In this document: piece after piece, positions 14,695 through 22,120 of the stretch
Position numbering within the stretch: the first letter of the stretch is position 1
Layout: the number at the start of each line of letters is the position of its first letter
NCBI RefSeq assembly: GCF_001418655.1
Contig: NZ_LIQZ01000181.1
Location: 1 to 42,700, forward strand
Origin: Streptomyces phaeochromogenes
GTDB lineage: Bacteria > Actinomycetota > Actinomycetes > Streptomycetales > Streptomycetaceae
Length of the DNA stretch: 42,700 nt
Direction: 5' to 3'
Notes under the pieces: model-generated
The model's database searches: none
What the model was told of the DNA's origin: nothing
What the model saw: the letters and a program-made list of their open reading frames with translations, nothing else
Position numbers and translations under genes: made by a program

Positions 14695-15525
14695 ATGAGT
14701 GAAGAACTGCACGACCACGACAGGGGTCTCTCCTTCGACCTGCCGACGCTTCAGCGGCGGAAGATGATCCGGCTGCTGGCCGGTGTCGGCCTGGTGCCGC
14801 TGGTGGGATGCAGCAGCGACGACCCCGACAACTCGGCCTCCTCGGCTTCGTCCTCGTCCGGTTCGTCCTCGTCCGCCGCCTCCTCGGGGAGCGCCGAGTG
14901 CGAGACCATCCCCGGCGAGACGGCCGGCCCGTACCCCGGTGACGGCTCCAACGGGGTGAACGTCCTGAAGGAGAGCGGTGTCGTCCGCAAGGACATCACC
15001 TCCAGCTTCGGGACGGCGAGCGGCAAGGCGGAAGGGGTGCCGCTGACCGTCACCCTCACCGTCGTCGATGCCGCCTCCGGCTGCGATACGCCCAAGGAGG
15101 GCGCCGCCGTCTACCTCTGGCACTGCGACCGGGACGGCAACTACTCCCTCTACTCCGAGGGCGTCACCGAGGAGAACTACCTGCGCGGCGTCCAGGAGAC
15201 CGACGCCAAGGGGCAGGTCACGTTCACCAGTATCTTCCCCGCCTGCTACACCGGCCGCTGGCCCCACATCCACTTCGAGGTGTACGGCAGCCTGGAGGAC
15301 GCCACCAACGCCACGTCCATCACGGCCACTTCACAGCTCGCCCTCCCCAAGGACGTGTGCGACACCGTGTACGCGACGGACGGCTACGACCGCAGCGTCC
15401 AGAACATGGGCCAGCTCTCCCTGGAGACCGACAACATCTTCAGCGACGGCTACGACCAGCAGCTGGCGACGACGAAGGGCAGCGTGGAGAAGGGGTATAC
15501 GGCCACGCTCACTGTGCCGGTGTAG
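14695..15525 (+). CDS. Intradiol ring-cleavage dioxygenase, Tat-type lipoprotein
   Basis: The 276-residue protein has an N-terminal RRKMIRLLAGVGLVPLVGC segment: twin Arg, a hydrophobic stretch, then a lipobox ending in Cys. It should be exported folded by Tat and lipid-anchored outside. A Ser-rich linker follows. The domain resembles the catechol/protocatechuate intradiol dioxygenase fold with likely Fe(III) ligands Tyr (in DGNYSLY and YTGRW) and two His (GRWPHIHFEV). It may open catechol-type rings from plant phenolics outside the cell. ATG at 14695 was chosen because it leaves the Tat signal near the start; GGGAGA lies about 8 bases upstream. No further aromatic-degradation gene is adjacent. 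Confidence 0.9.
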   Translation: MSEELHDHDRGLSFDLPTLQRRKMIRLLAGVGLVPLVGCSSDDPDNSASSASSSSGSSSSAASSGSAECETIPGETAGPYPGDGSNGVNVLKESGVVRKDITSSFGTASGKAEGVPLTVTLTVVDAASGCDTPKEGAAVYLWHCDRDGNYSLYSEGVTEENYLRGVQETDAKGQVTFTSIFPACYTGRWPHIHFEVYGSLEDATNATSITATSQLALPKDVCDTVYATDGYDRSVQNMGQLSLETDNIFSDGYDQQLATTKGSVEKGYTATLTVPV

Positions 15526-15649
15526 GCGTACCCCTGCCGGTACCGACGCCGGCACATCCACCAGCACATCTCTTGACGATCTCCAGGGACAACCGCGACC
15601 TGCCCACCCCTACGATCGAGCCCGGCGATCACACCCTGGGGAGGGGCCG

Positions 15650-16411
15650 ATGGGCGGGTACGGGGGCGGGAACGGCATCGAGCGCGAGTACCGCAGGCGG
15701 AAGAAGCCGCCCAGGGGCTGGCTGCTCGTGATGGCCTTCGCGCTCGGCAACTTCGTCCTCCAGATGGGCAGACACTTCGACGCCCTGCCCACCTGGCTGT
15801 TGGCCTGTATGGCGGTCCTCGTGCTGGCGAGCGTCGTCTGGGTGACCCTGTTCATGAGCCGAGGACGCACGCGCGTAGGACCCGACGGGATCGCCGTACG
15901 TGGAGCGGTATTCGAGCGCAAGCGGTCCTGGCACGACATCTACGACATCCGCGTCGAGCCCACCCCGCGCGGCGGGGGCCCCTCGGCGCGCCGCCACGTC
16001 ACCCTCCTGTACGGGAACGACGGCCGCCGCCTGGGCCTTCCGCATCTCGACGACTGGCAACTGGACGACCCGCACGCCGAGGTCGCGGACCTTCTCACCG
16101 CCGCGGCCAGGCATCGCGGCATGACCTGGGACCGCCGCCCGGAGGTCGAGGCGCGGATCCGCCGGCGGGCGGGCCGCCGCAAGGCCTGGGAGCGCGCGTG
16201 GATCGGCGCGGTTGTCGTCCTCCTCTGTATGTTCGCGGTCCTGCTGGGGCTGATCGTCGTCAACGGCGAGGCGCCGGTGATCCTGCTGCTCGTAGGCATA
16301 CCGTCGGCATCCTTCGTCGTCCTCGCGGCCCTCCTCAACTGGCGCTGGGAGTCGCAGGTTCCGCGCTCGCTCAGGGAGCCGGACCCGCCGCAGGACGTCC
16401 GCCGCGGGTAG
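15650..16411 (+). CDS. PH-domain membrane protein
   Basis: The 253-residue protein has a Gly-rich start, basic RRRKKPPRG, two transmembrane helices at about 24-40 and 47-64, and a bacterial PH-like domain (RTRVGPDGIAVRGAVFERKR, then SWHDIYDIRVE). A second pair of helices lies near 185-230 (AVVVLLCMFAVLLGLIVV; VILLLVGIPSASFVVLAALL). Bacterial PH proteins of this kind are inner-membrane proteins of unknown role. GGGGAGGGG lies directly before the ATG. It stands alone between the dioxygenase and the secreted protein. Confidence 0.82.
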   Translation: MGGYGGGNGIEREYRRRKKPPRGWLLVMAFALGNFVLQMGRHFDALPTWLLACMAVLVLASVVWVTLFMSRGRTRVGPDGIAVRGAVFERKRSWHDIYDIRVEPTPRGGGPSARRHVTLLYGNDGRRLGLPHLDDWQLDDPHAEVADLLTAAARHRGMTWDRRPEVEARIRRRAGRRKAWERAWIGAVVVLLCMFAVLLGLIVVNGEAPVILLLVGIPSASFVVLAALLNWRWESQVPRSLREPDPPQDVRRG

Positions 16412-16571
16412 TCGACCGTAAGGCAACCTCCCGGCCGGGCCGGTTTTCTGAGGCATCTCTGATCCGGCCGCGATGTCCCCGTGACGTTCGCCGGGTTCGC
16501 TTCTTGTCGACCACCGGTGGCGCCGTTCCCCCCTCCGCCGCCGGGTTCCGTCCTCCGGAGGAGAGCTCAGC

Positions 16572-17423
16572 GTGCGATCCGTACTCAAGTCGGCCCTCAA
16601 GAAGAGTGCCCTGGTGGCCGCGTCCACCGCGCTCGCCGTGTCCGGTCTGATGACCGTCGCCGGGCCCGCGCAGGCGGCCGGGCCGGGCGGTGCGACCAAC
16701 ATCCGCGGCGTCGACCCCGGCAACACCGACTCGATGATCGAGCGGCTCTGCGACCAGGAGACCAGCCTGACGGGCGTCTACGGCGCCCTCAACGTCGACA
16801 CCGGCGAGTTCAAGACCCACGACGAGTACCTGCGGGACGTCTTCGGGCTGTGGGAGCCCGCCGGGCCCTGGGAGCTCTTCCGCGGCTGGTGCGGGTACGC
16901 GCAGGCCTCCACCTGGTCCACCAAGGGAGCCGCCGTCCGCACCTCGCCGTGGATCGGCAACCGCGGCTCGAAGGACGACAAGGAGACCTTCGTCAGCAGC
17001 TACGGCACGAAGACGTTCGCCAAGAAGAGCGTCGGCGCCTCGATCAGCCTCTCCGCCGCGAAGAGCATCTTCTCCGGCACCGCGGGCGGCAGCTTCACCT
17101 ACGAGTGGGGCTGGGAGAAGAGCTCGTCCTTCGAGCGCCGCAGCGAGAAGACGATCCCGCCGTGCACCCAGGTCGCCGTGACGTGGACGCCGTACCAGCG
17201 CGTGGTGCGGGTGAACCCGGTCTTCTACGTCGAGGACTACCAGTGGAACAAGGGCAACGGCCGTAAGACCGCGCACAGTTGGCGCGACCGGGGTTACCAG
17301 ACCATCTACTCGTACGGCTACTACATCGACGGCACCTCCGACAAGCTCCTCCCCAACGGCCAGCCCGACGGCCGCGAGGACAAGGTGGAGGAGAAGCTGG
17401 ATCCGAAGACCTGCGCCCAGTAG
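16572..17423 (+). CDS. Secreted protein with aerolysin-like (beta-pore-forming) sequence pattern
   Basis: The 283-residue protein has a Sec signal (KSALKKSALVAAST, cut near AQAA at 34-37) and four Cys that could form two disulfides. Residues about 150-215 alternate Ser/Thr/Gly with hydrophobics (SVGASISLSAAKSIFSGTAG, then GSFTYEWGWEKSSSFERRSE) and then read KTIPPCTQVAVTW. This is the layout of the membrane-insertion strands and PP turn of aerolysin/ETX-MTX2 toxins. The aerolysin-type fold is my inference; an ordinary secreted beta-sandwich is possible. The start is GTG with GGAGGAG 8 bases upstream. It precedes a pectinolytic enzyme gene. Confidence 0.8.
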   Translation: MRSVLKSALKKSALVAASTALAVSGLMTVAGPAQAAGPGGATNIRGVDPGNTDSMIERLCDQETSLTGVYGALNVDTGEFKTHDEYLRDVFGLWEPAGPWELFRGWCGYAQASTWSTKGAAVRTSPWIGNRGSKDDKETFVSSYGTKTFAKKSVGASISLSAAKSIFSGTAGGSFTYEWGWEKSSSFERRSEKTIPPCTQVAVTWTPYQRVVRVNPVFYVEDYQWNKGNGRKTAHSWRDRGYQTIYSYGYYIDGTSDKLLPNGQPDGREDKVEEKLDPKTCAQ

Positions 17424-17510
17424 GCGAGCAGGGCGAGTAGGGGGAGCAGGCGAGATCCCGGCGACAGGAACCGGGCGCCAGGACCCGAGCAACAGGAACC
17501 CGGCAACCTT

Positions 17511-17568
17511 TCCGTGCGGGGCGGCGACTCACCAGCGATCCGACTCCCCCACCCCCCCCCCGCACGGA
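17511..17568 (+). promoter_or_regulatory. 5' leader hairpin covering the pectinase ribosome site
   Basis: TCCGTGCGGGG (17511-17521) pairs with CCCCGCACGGA (17558-17568) across a 36-base loop. With one bulge the pairing continues through the GGAAGG (17566-17571) that lies 8 bases before the ATG. The right arm begins in a run of ten C (17552-17561). Confidence 0.55.
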
Positions 17569-17579
17569 AGGTACGCCGC

Positions 17580-19673
17580 ATGAGTGAGCGCCGCGGCAAG
17601 ACGACTGCCGGACCCCGCCACCGCAGAAGGAGGACCGCGCTGACGGTCGGCATCCCACTGGCCCTGACCGCCGCCGTGACCACGACGTACGGCACGGGCC
17701 TCGGCGTCTTCGGCGAGGGCGCCCAGCAGACGGCGTCCGCCGCCACCGGCGCCACAACGGCCGCCGCCGCACCGGCCTGGGCCGCCGACACCGCCGACGG
17801 CTTCGCCTCCGTCAACTCGCTTGGCCAGAACGGCACTTACGGCGGTCGCGGCGGCCAGACGGTCACCGTGAAGACCCTCGCCGACCTGGAGAAGTACGCG
17901 ACCGCCGAGGAGCCGTACGTCATCGTCGTGGCCGCGGCGATCACCATGAACCCGGTCGGCAAGGAGATCAAGGTCAAGTCCGACAAGACGATCGTGGGCC
18001 AGGGCACGTCTGGGCAGATCGTCGGCGGCGGCTTCTTCCTCGGCACCGGCGTGCACAACGTGATCATCCGGAACCTGACGATCCGTGACTCCTACCAGGG
18101 CGTCTGGAACGACAAGGACCACGACTTCGACGCGGTCCAGATGGACGGCGCCCACCACGTGTGGATCGACCACAACGACCTGCGCCACATGGCCGACGGG
18201 CTCATCGACGTCCGCAAGGACAGCACCAACGTGACGGTGTCCTGGAACAGGTTCAGCGACAACAACAAGACCTTCGGCATCGGCTGGACCGAGAACCTCG
18301 TCACCGACATCACGATCCACCACAACTGGTTCCGCGAGACCGAGCAGCGCAACCCGTCCACGGACAACGCGGCCCACGCGCACCTCTACAACAACTACCT
18401 CCAGGACGATCCCGGCACGACCATCAAGTCGTCCTACGGCAACTACTCGCGCGGCAGCACGAAGATGGTCCTGGAGAACAGCTACTTCCAGGGCATGAAC
18501 AACCCGGTCACCAAGGACGCCACGGCCGCCGTCGTCCAGCGCGGCAACACCTTCTCCGGCACCAGCGGCCGCAACGAGAGCGGTGGCACGGCCTTCGACC
18601 CCAAGTCGTTCTACGCCTACACGCTGGACAGGACGGCAGACGTGCCCGCGCTGCTCACGGCCGGCACGGGACCGCGTACGACGATCGGCACCGCCACCAC
18701 ACCGAGCACCAAGGCAGCAGCCGCCACCCTCACCGTGGCCAAGGACGGCTCGGGCCAGTTCACGACCGTCCAGGCCGCCGTCGACGCCGTCCCCGCGAAC
18801 AACCCCTCCCGCGTGGTGATCTCGGTCAAGCCGGGCACGTACCGCGAGACGGTCAAGGTCCCGGCGAACAAGCCGCACGTGACCATTCAGGGCGCGGGAG
18901 CGAGCCGCAAGGACACGGTCGTCGTCTTCAACAACGCGGCCGGTACGGCGAAGCCCGGCGGCGGAACGTACGGCACGAGCGGCAGCGCGACCGTCGCCGT
19001 CGAGGCCGACGACTTCCAGGCCCGCAACCTGACCATCAACAACGACTTCGACGAGGCGAGGAACCAGAGCCTGAGCGGTCACCAGGCCGTGGCGCTGCGC
19101 ACCGCCGCCGACCAGGTCCTCCTCGACGGGATCATCGTCGACGGCGACCAGGACACCCTGCTCCTGGACACCGCGGCCAAGGACAGGCTCGGCCGGGTCT
19201 ACGTCACCAACTCCTACATCAGCGGCAACGTCGACTTCGTCTTCGGCCGCGCGACCGCCGTGATCGACCAGTCCGTCATCACCCTGAAGAAGCGCTGGGA
19301 CGGCACGTCGGCGGGGTACATCACCGCGCCCAGCACCACGGCCGACCGCAAGGGCATCCTCATCAACCGCTCGGTCGTCAACGGTGACGTGTCCGCCGGG
19401 AGCTTCTTCCTCGGCCGCAACTGGCACGCGGGCGGCGACGCGACCCTGCGCCCGCAGACCACGGTCCGCAACTCCACGCTCAGCGCCGCGGTCAAGTCGA
19501 CCCCGTGGTCGGACATGGGCGGCTTCTCCTGGAAGAACGACCGCTTCGCGGAGTACAGGAACACCGGCCCCGGCTCGGGCGCCGCGAGCAGCGACCGCCC
19601 GCAGCTGACCGACTCCCAGGCCACCGGCCAGGAGGTCGCGGACTGGCTGGGCACCTGGAACCCGACCGCCTGA
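17580..19673 (+). CDS. Secreted pectate lyase (PL1) - pectinesterase (CE8) fusion
   Basis: The 697-residue protein starts with a basic region and a signal sequence to about residue 62 (ALTVGIPLALTAAVTTTYG ... PAWAAD). The first domain (about 65-375) is a PL1 parallel beta-helix with VWIDHNDL, HHNWFR and GIGWTENL; it would cut polygalacturonate by beta-elimination with calcium. The second (about 380-695) is a CE8 pectin methylesterase with GTYRETV, HQAVALR, GDQDTLLL, NVDFVFGRA and LGRNWH; its catalytic Asp pair and Arg/Trp are present. Together they can de-esterify and cleave pectin. The ATG at 17580 follows GGAAGG. No pectin uptake genes are adjacent. Confidence 0.95.
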   Translation: MSERRGKTTAGPRHRRRRTALTVGIPLALTAAVTTTYGTGLGVFGEGAQQTASAATGATTAAAAPAWAADTADGFASVNSLGQNGTYGGRGGQTVTVKTLADLEKYATAEEPYVIVVAAAITMNPVGKEIKVKSDKTIVGQGTSGQIVGGGFFLGTGVHNVIIRNLTIRDSYQGVWNDKDHDFDAVQMDGAHHVWIDHNDLRHMADGLIDVRKDSTNVTVSWNRFSDNNKTFGIGWTENLVTDITIHHNWFRETEQRNPSTDNAAHAHLYNNYLQDDPGTTIKSSYGNYSRGSTKMVLENSYFQGMNNPVTKDATAAVVQRGNTFSGTSGRNESGGTAFDPKSFYAYTLDRTADVPALLTAGTGPRTTIGTATTPSTKAAAATLTVAKDGSGQFTTVQAAVDAVPANNPSRVVISVKPGTYRETVKVPANKPHVTIQGAGASRKDTVVVFNNAAGTAKPGGGTYGTSGSATVAVEADDFQARNLTINNDFDEARNQSLSGHQAVALRTAADQVLLDGIIVDGDQDTLLLDTAAKDRLGRVYVTNSYISGNVDFVFGRATAVIDQSVITLKKRWDGTSAGYITAPSTTADRKGILINRSVVNGDVSAGSFFLGRNWHAGGDATLRPQTTVRNSTLSAAVKSTPWSDMGGFSWKNDRFAEYRNTGPGSGAASSDRPQLTDSQATGQEVADWLGTWNPTA

Positions 19674-19717
19674 CGCCCTGAGGCCCAAGCCCCGACGTCA
19701 CGCCGGTCGACACCCGT

Positions 19718-19757
19718 CCGGCTGGGGAGTGCGAGCCAAGAGCCGCTCCCCAGCCGG
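19718..19757. terminator. Bidirectional hairpin terminator
   Basis: CCGGCTGGGGAG (19718-19729) pairs perfectly with CTCCCCAGCCGG (19746-19757), a 12-base stem with a 16-base loop, between the convergent pectinase and ABC exporter genes. Confidence 0.8.
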
Positions 19758-19802
19758 CGCCCCGCCAACCCGGCCACGCCACGCCACGCCCCGCCCCTAC
19801 GG

Positions 19803-21587
19803 TCACGGCTGCGGCTGCGGCAGCAGGAGCCTCATCGTCGTCTCCGCACCCACCGGCATCGGCCCCGCAAGCCCCGCGTACACCCCTCCCCGCGCCATGA
19901 GTTCCTCGTGCGTGCCCTCCTCCACCAGCCGGCCGCCGTCCACGACCAGGATCCGGTCGGCGTCCGGGGCGAGCGTCAGATCATGGGTGATCATGACGGT
20001 CGTACGGCCGGAGACCAGGCGCCGCAGCGGCTGGACGACCCGGCGGGCGGCGGGCCCGTCGAGTCCGGTGGTCGGTTCGTCGAGTACGAGGACGGGGGCG
20101 GCCCGCAGGATCGCACGGGCGAGGGCGACCCTCTGGAGCTGGCCGCCGGAGAGGATGGCCGTGCCGGGTGCGATCTCCGTGTCGTACGCGTCCGGCAGCG
20201 CGTCGATGAACGCGTGGGCGTCGGCGTCCCGCGCGGCCCCTTCGATCTCCTTCTCGCTCGCGCCCGGACGCCCGCACGCGATGTTCTCGCGGATCGTGCC
20301 GTGCAGGATCAGCGTCTCCTGGGGCAGCAGGGCGACGTTCTCGCGCAGGAACTCCAGGGGTACGTCCGTGAGCGGGACGCCGTCCAGGCAGATCACGCCC
20401 TCGGTGGGGTCGTAGAAGCGGGTCAGGAGCTTGGAGAGCGTCGACTTTCCGGCGCCGCTGGGGCCGGTGACGAGGACGAACTCGCCGGGTCGCGCGGTGA
20501 ACGTCACGTCGTGCAGGGCGTCGCGCTCCGCGCCGCCGCCCGGATAGCGGAAGGAGACGCCGTGGAAGCTGACCCAGCCGCGTACGGGCCATGGCCGGAC
20601 CGGTTCGGCGGGGTCGGTGACGGCGGGCTCGGCGTCCAGGATCTCCTGGAGCCGCTGTGCGCCGGCCGTCGCGGCGGTCAGTGTCAGGCCGAGCTGGCCG
20701 AGGTCGCGGATCGGCGGGTAGAGGTAGCCGAGGAAGGCGGCGAAGGCGAGCAACTGGCCGAGCGACATGCGTCCTTGGGCGATCTCCCAGGCGCCGAGCC
20801 CGATGACCGCGAGCACGCACACCGTCTCGACGACCTCGACGAACTGCTCGTACAGCTCACTCGCGCGGGCGCCCCGCACGCTGGCGCGCAGCCAGGCCCT
20901 GGCCTCATTGTCGAGGCGCTTCTCCTCGGCGCGGCGGCGGTTGTAGGCCTGGGTGAGCACGACGTTGCCCAGTGACTCCTCGACCACCGAGGTGATCGCG
21001 CCGTCGGCGGTGCGCTCGTCCTGGGCGGCGGTCCTGATGCGGCCGGCGAAGCGGCGGGCGGCGACGAGGAAGAGGGGGGCGAGGAGGAAGGTGACCAGAG
21101 CGAGGTCCCAGCGGAGCCAGAGGGCGGCGGCGGAGTAGAAGAGCGCCGAGAACACCGCGGAGACCGTGCCCACCACCCCCGACACCACCATCTGCTCGAT
21201 GGCCTCGACGTCGCCCGTGAGCCGTTCGACCAGATCGCCCTGCCGGTGCTTCTGGAAGAAGTGCGGCGGGAGGTCCTGGACGTGCCGGAAGACGCCGGCG
21301 CGCAGCCTCAGTACGAATCTCTCGGCCGTCCAGACCGCGAGGGAGTTCCCCAGGTATCCGACGATCGCGCCGAGCACGGCGACACCGAGCCAGGCCCCGG
21401 CCGGTCCCCAGAAGGCGGCCAGCGAACCGGCTTTCAGCGCGTGATCGGTCAGCTCCGCGAAGAGCAGGATCGAGGCCGTCTCCGCCAGCGCCGACACGAT
21501 CACGCACGCGACGATCAGCAGCAGCCATCTGCGGTCGCCGCGCGTCAGCGGCCAGAACCGCGCGAATGCCTCCCGGACTTCCCGCAT
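19803..21587 (-). CDS. ABC exporter (fused membrane and ATPase domains)
   Basis: The 594-residue half-transporter has about six transmembrane helices in its first 330 residues (LLLIVACVIVSALAETASIL, WLGVAVLGAIVGYLGN and others) and a C-terminal ATPase. The ATPase has Walker A GPSGAGKST, Q-loop LLPQE, signature LSGGQLQR, Walker B VLVLDEPT and H-loop ITHD. It probably works as a homodimer exporting a drug, lipid or peptide; the substrate is unknown. The ATG at 21587 is used because upstream in-frame codons run into a tandem repeat. No partner gene or regulator is adjacent. Confidence 0.92.
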   Translation of the reverse strand: MREVREAFARFWPLTRGDRRWLLLIVACVIVSALAETASILLFAELTDHALKAGSLAAFWGPAGAWLGVAVLGAIVGYLGNSLAVWTAERFVLRLRAGVFRHVQDLPPHFFQKHRQGDLVERLTGDVEAIEQMVVSGVVGTVSAVFSALFYSAAALWLRWDLALVTFLLAPLFLVAARRFAGRIRTAAQDERTADGAITSVVEESLGNVVLTQAYNRRRAEEKRLDNEARAWLRASVRGARASELYEQFVEVVETVCVLAVIGLGAWEIAQGRMSLGQLLAFAAFLGYLYPPIRDLGQLGLTLTAATAGAQRLQEILDAEPAVTDPAEPVRPWPVRGWVSFHGVSFRYPGGGAERDALHDVTFTARPGEFVLVTGPSGAGKSTLSKLLTRFYDPTEGVICLDGVPLTDVPLEFLRENVALLPQETLILHGTIRENIACGRPGASEKEIEGAARDADAHAFIDALPDAYDTEIAPGTAILSGGQLQRVALARAILRAAPVLVLDEPTTGLDGPAARRVVQPLRRLVSGRTTVMITHDLTLAPDADRILVVDGGRLVEEGTHEELMARGGVYAGLAGPMPVGAETTMRLLLPQPQP

Positions 21588-21615
21588 GCCGTCACATTCC
21601 CTTTCCCGATTACCT

Positions 21616-21647
21616 GAGTCGCCGATTCTCCGAGTCGCCGATTCTCC
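21616..21647. repeat. 16-base tandem repeat upstream of the ABC exporter
   Basis: GAGTCGCCGATTCTCC occurs at 21616-21631 and again at 21632-21647, in the short gap between the exporter start and the terminator of the small basic peptide gene, where the exporter promoter must be. Confidence 0.75.
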
Positions 21648-21677
21648 GGTTACCTTCAACAGATCCCGAAAACGGCC

Positions 21678-21716
21678 GAGGCGGGGTCTCCGGAACGAAT
21701 CCGGAGACCCCGCCTC
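21678..21716 (-). terminator. Strong 16-base-stem terminator of the small basic peptide gene
   Basis: The arms at 21678-21693 (GAGGCGGGGTCTCCGG) and 21701-21716 are perfectly complementary around a 7-base loop, starting 10 bases after the stop of the 42-residue gene. It is among the strongest hairpins in the window. Confidence 0.85.
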
Positions 21717-21726
21717 GTGGCAGTGG

Positions 21727-21855
21727 CTACTTCTTGCCGACAGGGCGACGCTGCGGCTTCTTGGCGCCGGGCTTCGGCGCGGGCTTCGCGGCGTGCTTCT
21801 TGGGGGCGGCGGGCTTGCGGTTCTTCTTGACCGGGGTGATCTTGTGGAAGCTCAT
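21727..21855 (-). CDS. 42-residue Lys/Pro/Ala-rich basic peptide, function unknown
   Basis: The ATG (complement at 21853-21855) has AGAGGG about 8 bases upstream. The frame reads MSFHKITPVKKNRKPAAPKK and ends QRRPVGKK. It has 12 Lys and 3 Arg in 42 residues, no acidic residue and no Cys. A very strong hairpin follows 10 bases after the stop, which argues for a real single-gene transcript. The composition recalls histone-like tails and ribosome- or nucleic-acid-binding peptides; a secreted cationic peptide is less likely because there is no signal sequence. An overlapping 94-codon frame on the same strand runs through the terminator and is less credible. I do not recognise the family. Confidence 0.7.
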   Translation of the reverse strand: MSFHKITPVKKNRKPAAPKKHAAKPAPKPGAKKPQRRPVGKK

Positions 21856-22120
21856 GAGACGTCCCTCTTTCTTCTGCTTCTTCAGTGGTGTATTTCCGTT
21901 TGCCGTAAGCCCCGTTCGGCTTCGACATGGAAAACACTACGAGACCGCAGAAGCGAAAATCACCAAATCCGCTGAGACCTCGATTAATTGCGGCTGAGAC
22001 GGATTTTCAGGAACTCGCGGGAACCGGACTGCAATTCACACAGACTTTATTACGCCGCTCACCCGGAATTTATTTACCGCGCGGCCTGCCCGGCGGCCTC
22101 TTGGCTGCCTGCTCGGCGGC
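21856..22120. other. AT-richer promoter gap upstream of the basic peptide gene
   Basis: About 265 bases of clearly lower GC than the surroundings (for example TTTATTTACC near 22070 and TCGATTAATTGC near 21983) separate the DUF2993 stop from the basic peptide gene. TAGTGT at about 21938 on the minus strand could be a -10. I see no convincing gene in it. Confidence 0.45.

Noticed and set aside
16429..16446. GGCCGGGCCGGTTTT after the PH-domain gene as a terminator
   Set aside because: The dyad overlaps itself and leaves at most a four-base stem, too weak to call despite the T-run.
17529..19688. A 719-codon open frame on the minus strand, mirror to the pectinase gene
   Set aside because: It is the antisense shadow of a gene with full PL1 and CE8 motifs, has low-complexity Val/Gly/Arg/Asp content and no recognisable domain or ribosome site.
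21656..21937. A 94-codon minus-strand frame overlapping the small basic peptide gene
   Set aside because: It reads straight through the 16-base-stem terminator and past it. The 42-codon frame has the better ribosome site and stops before the hairpin. Its first 25 codons (MSKPNGAYGKRKYTTEEAEE) are not nonsense, so a short upstream peptide there is not fully excluded.
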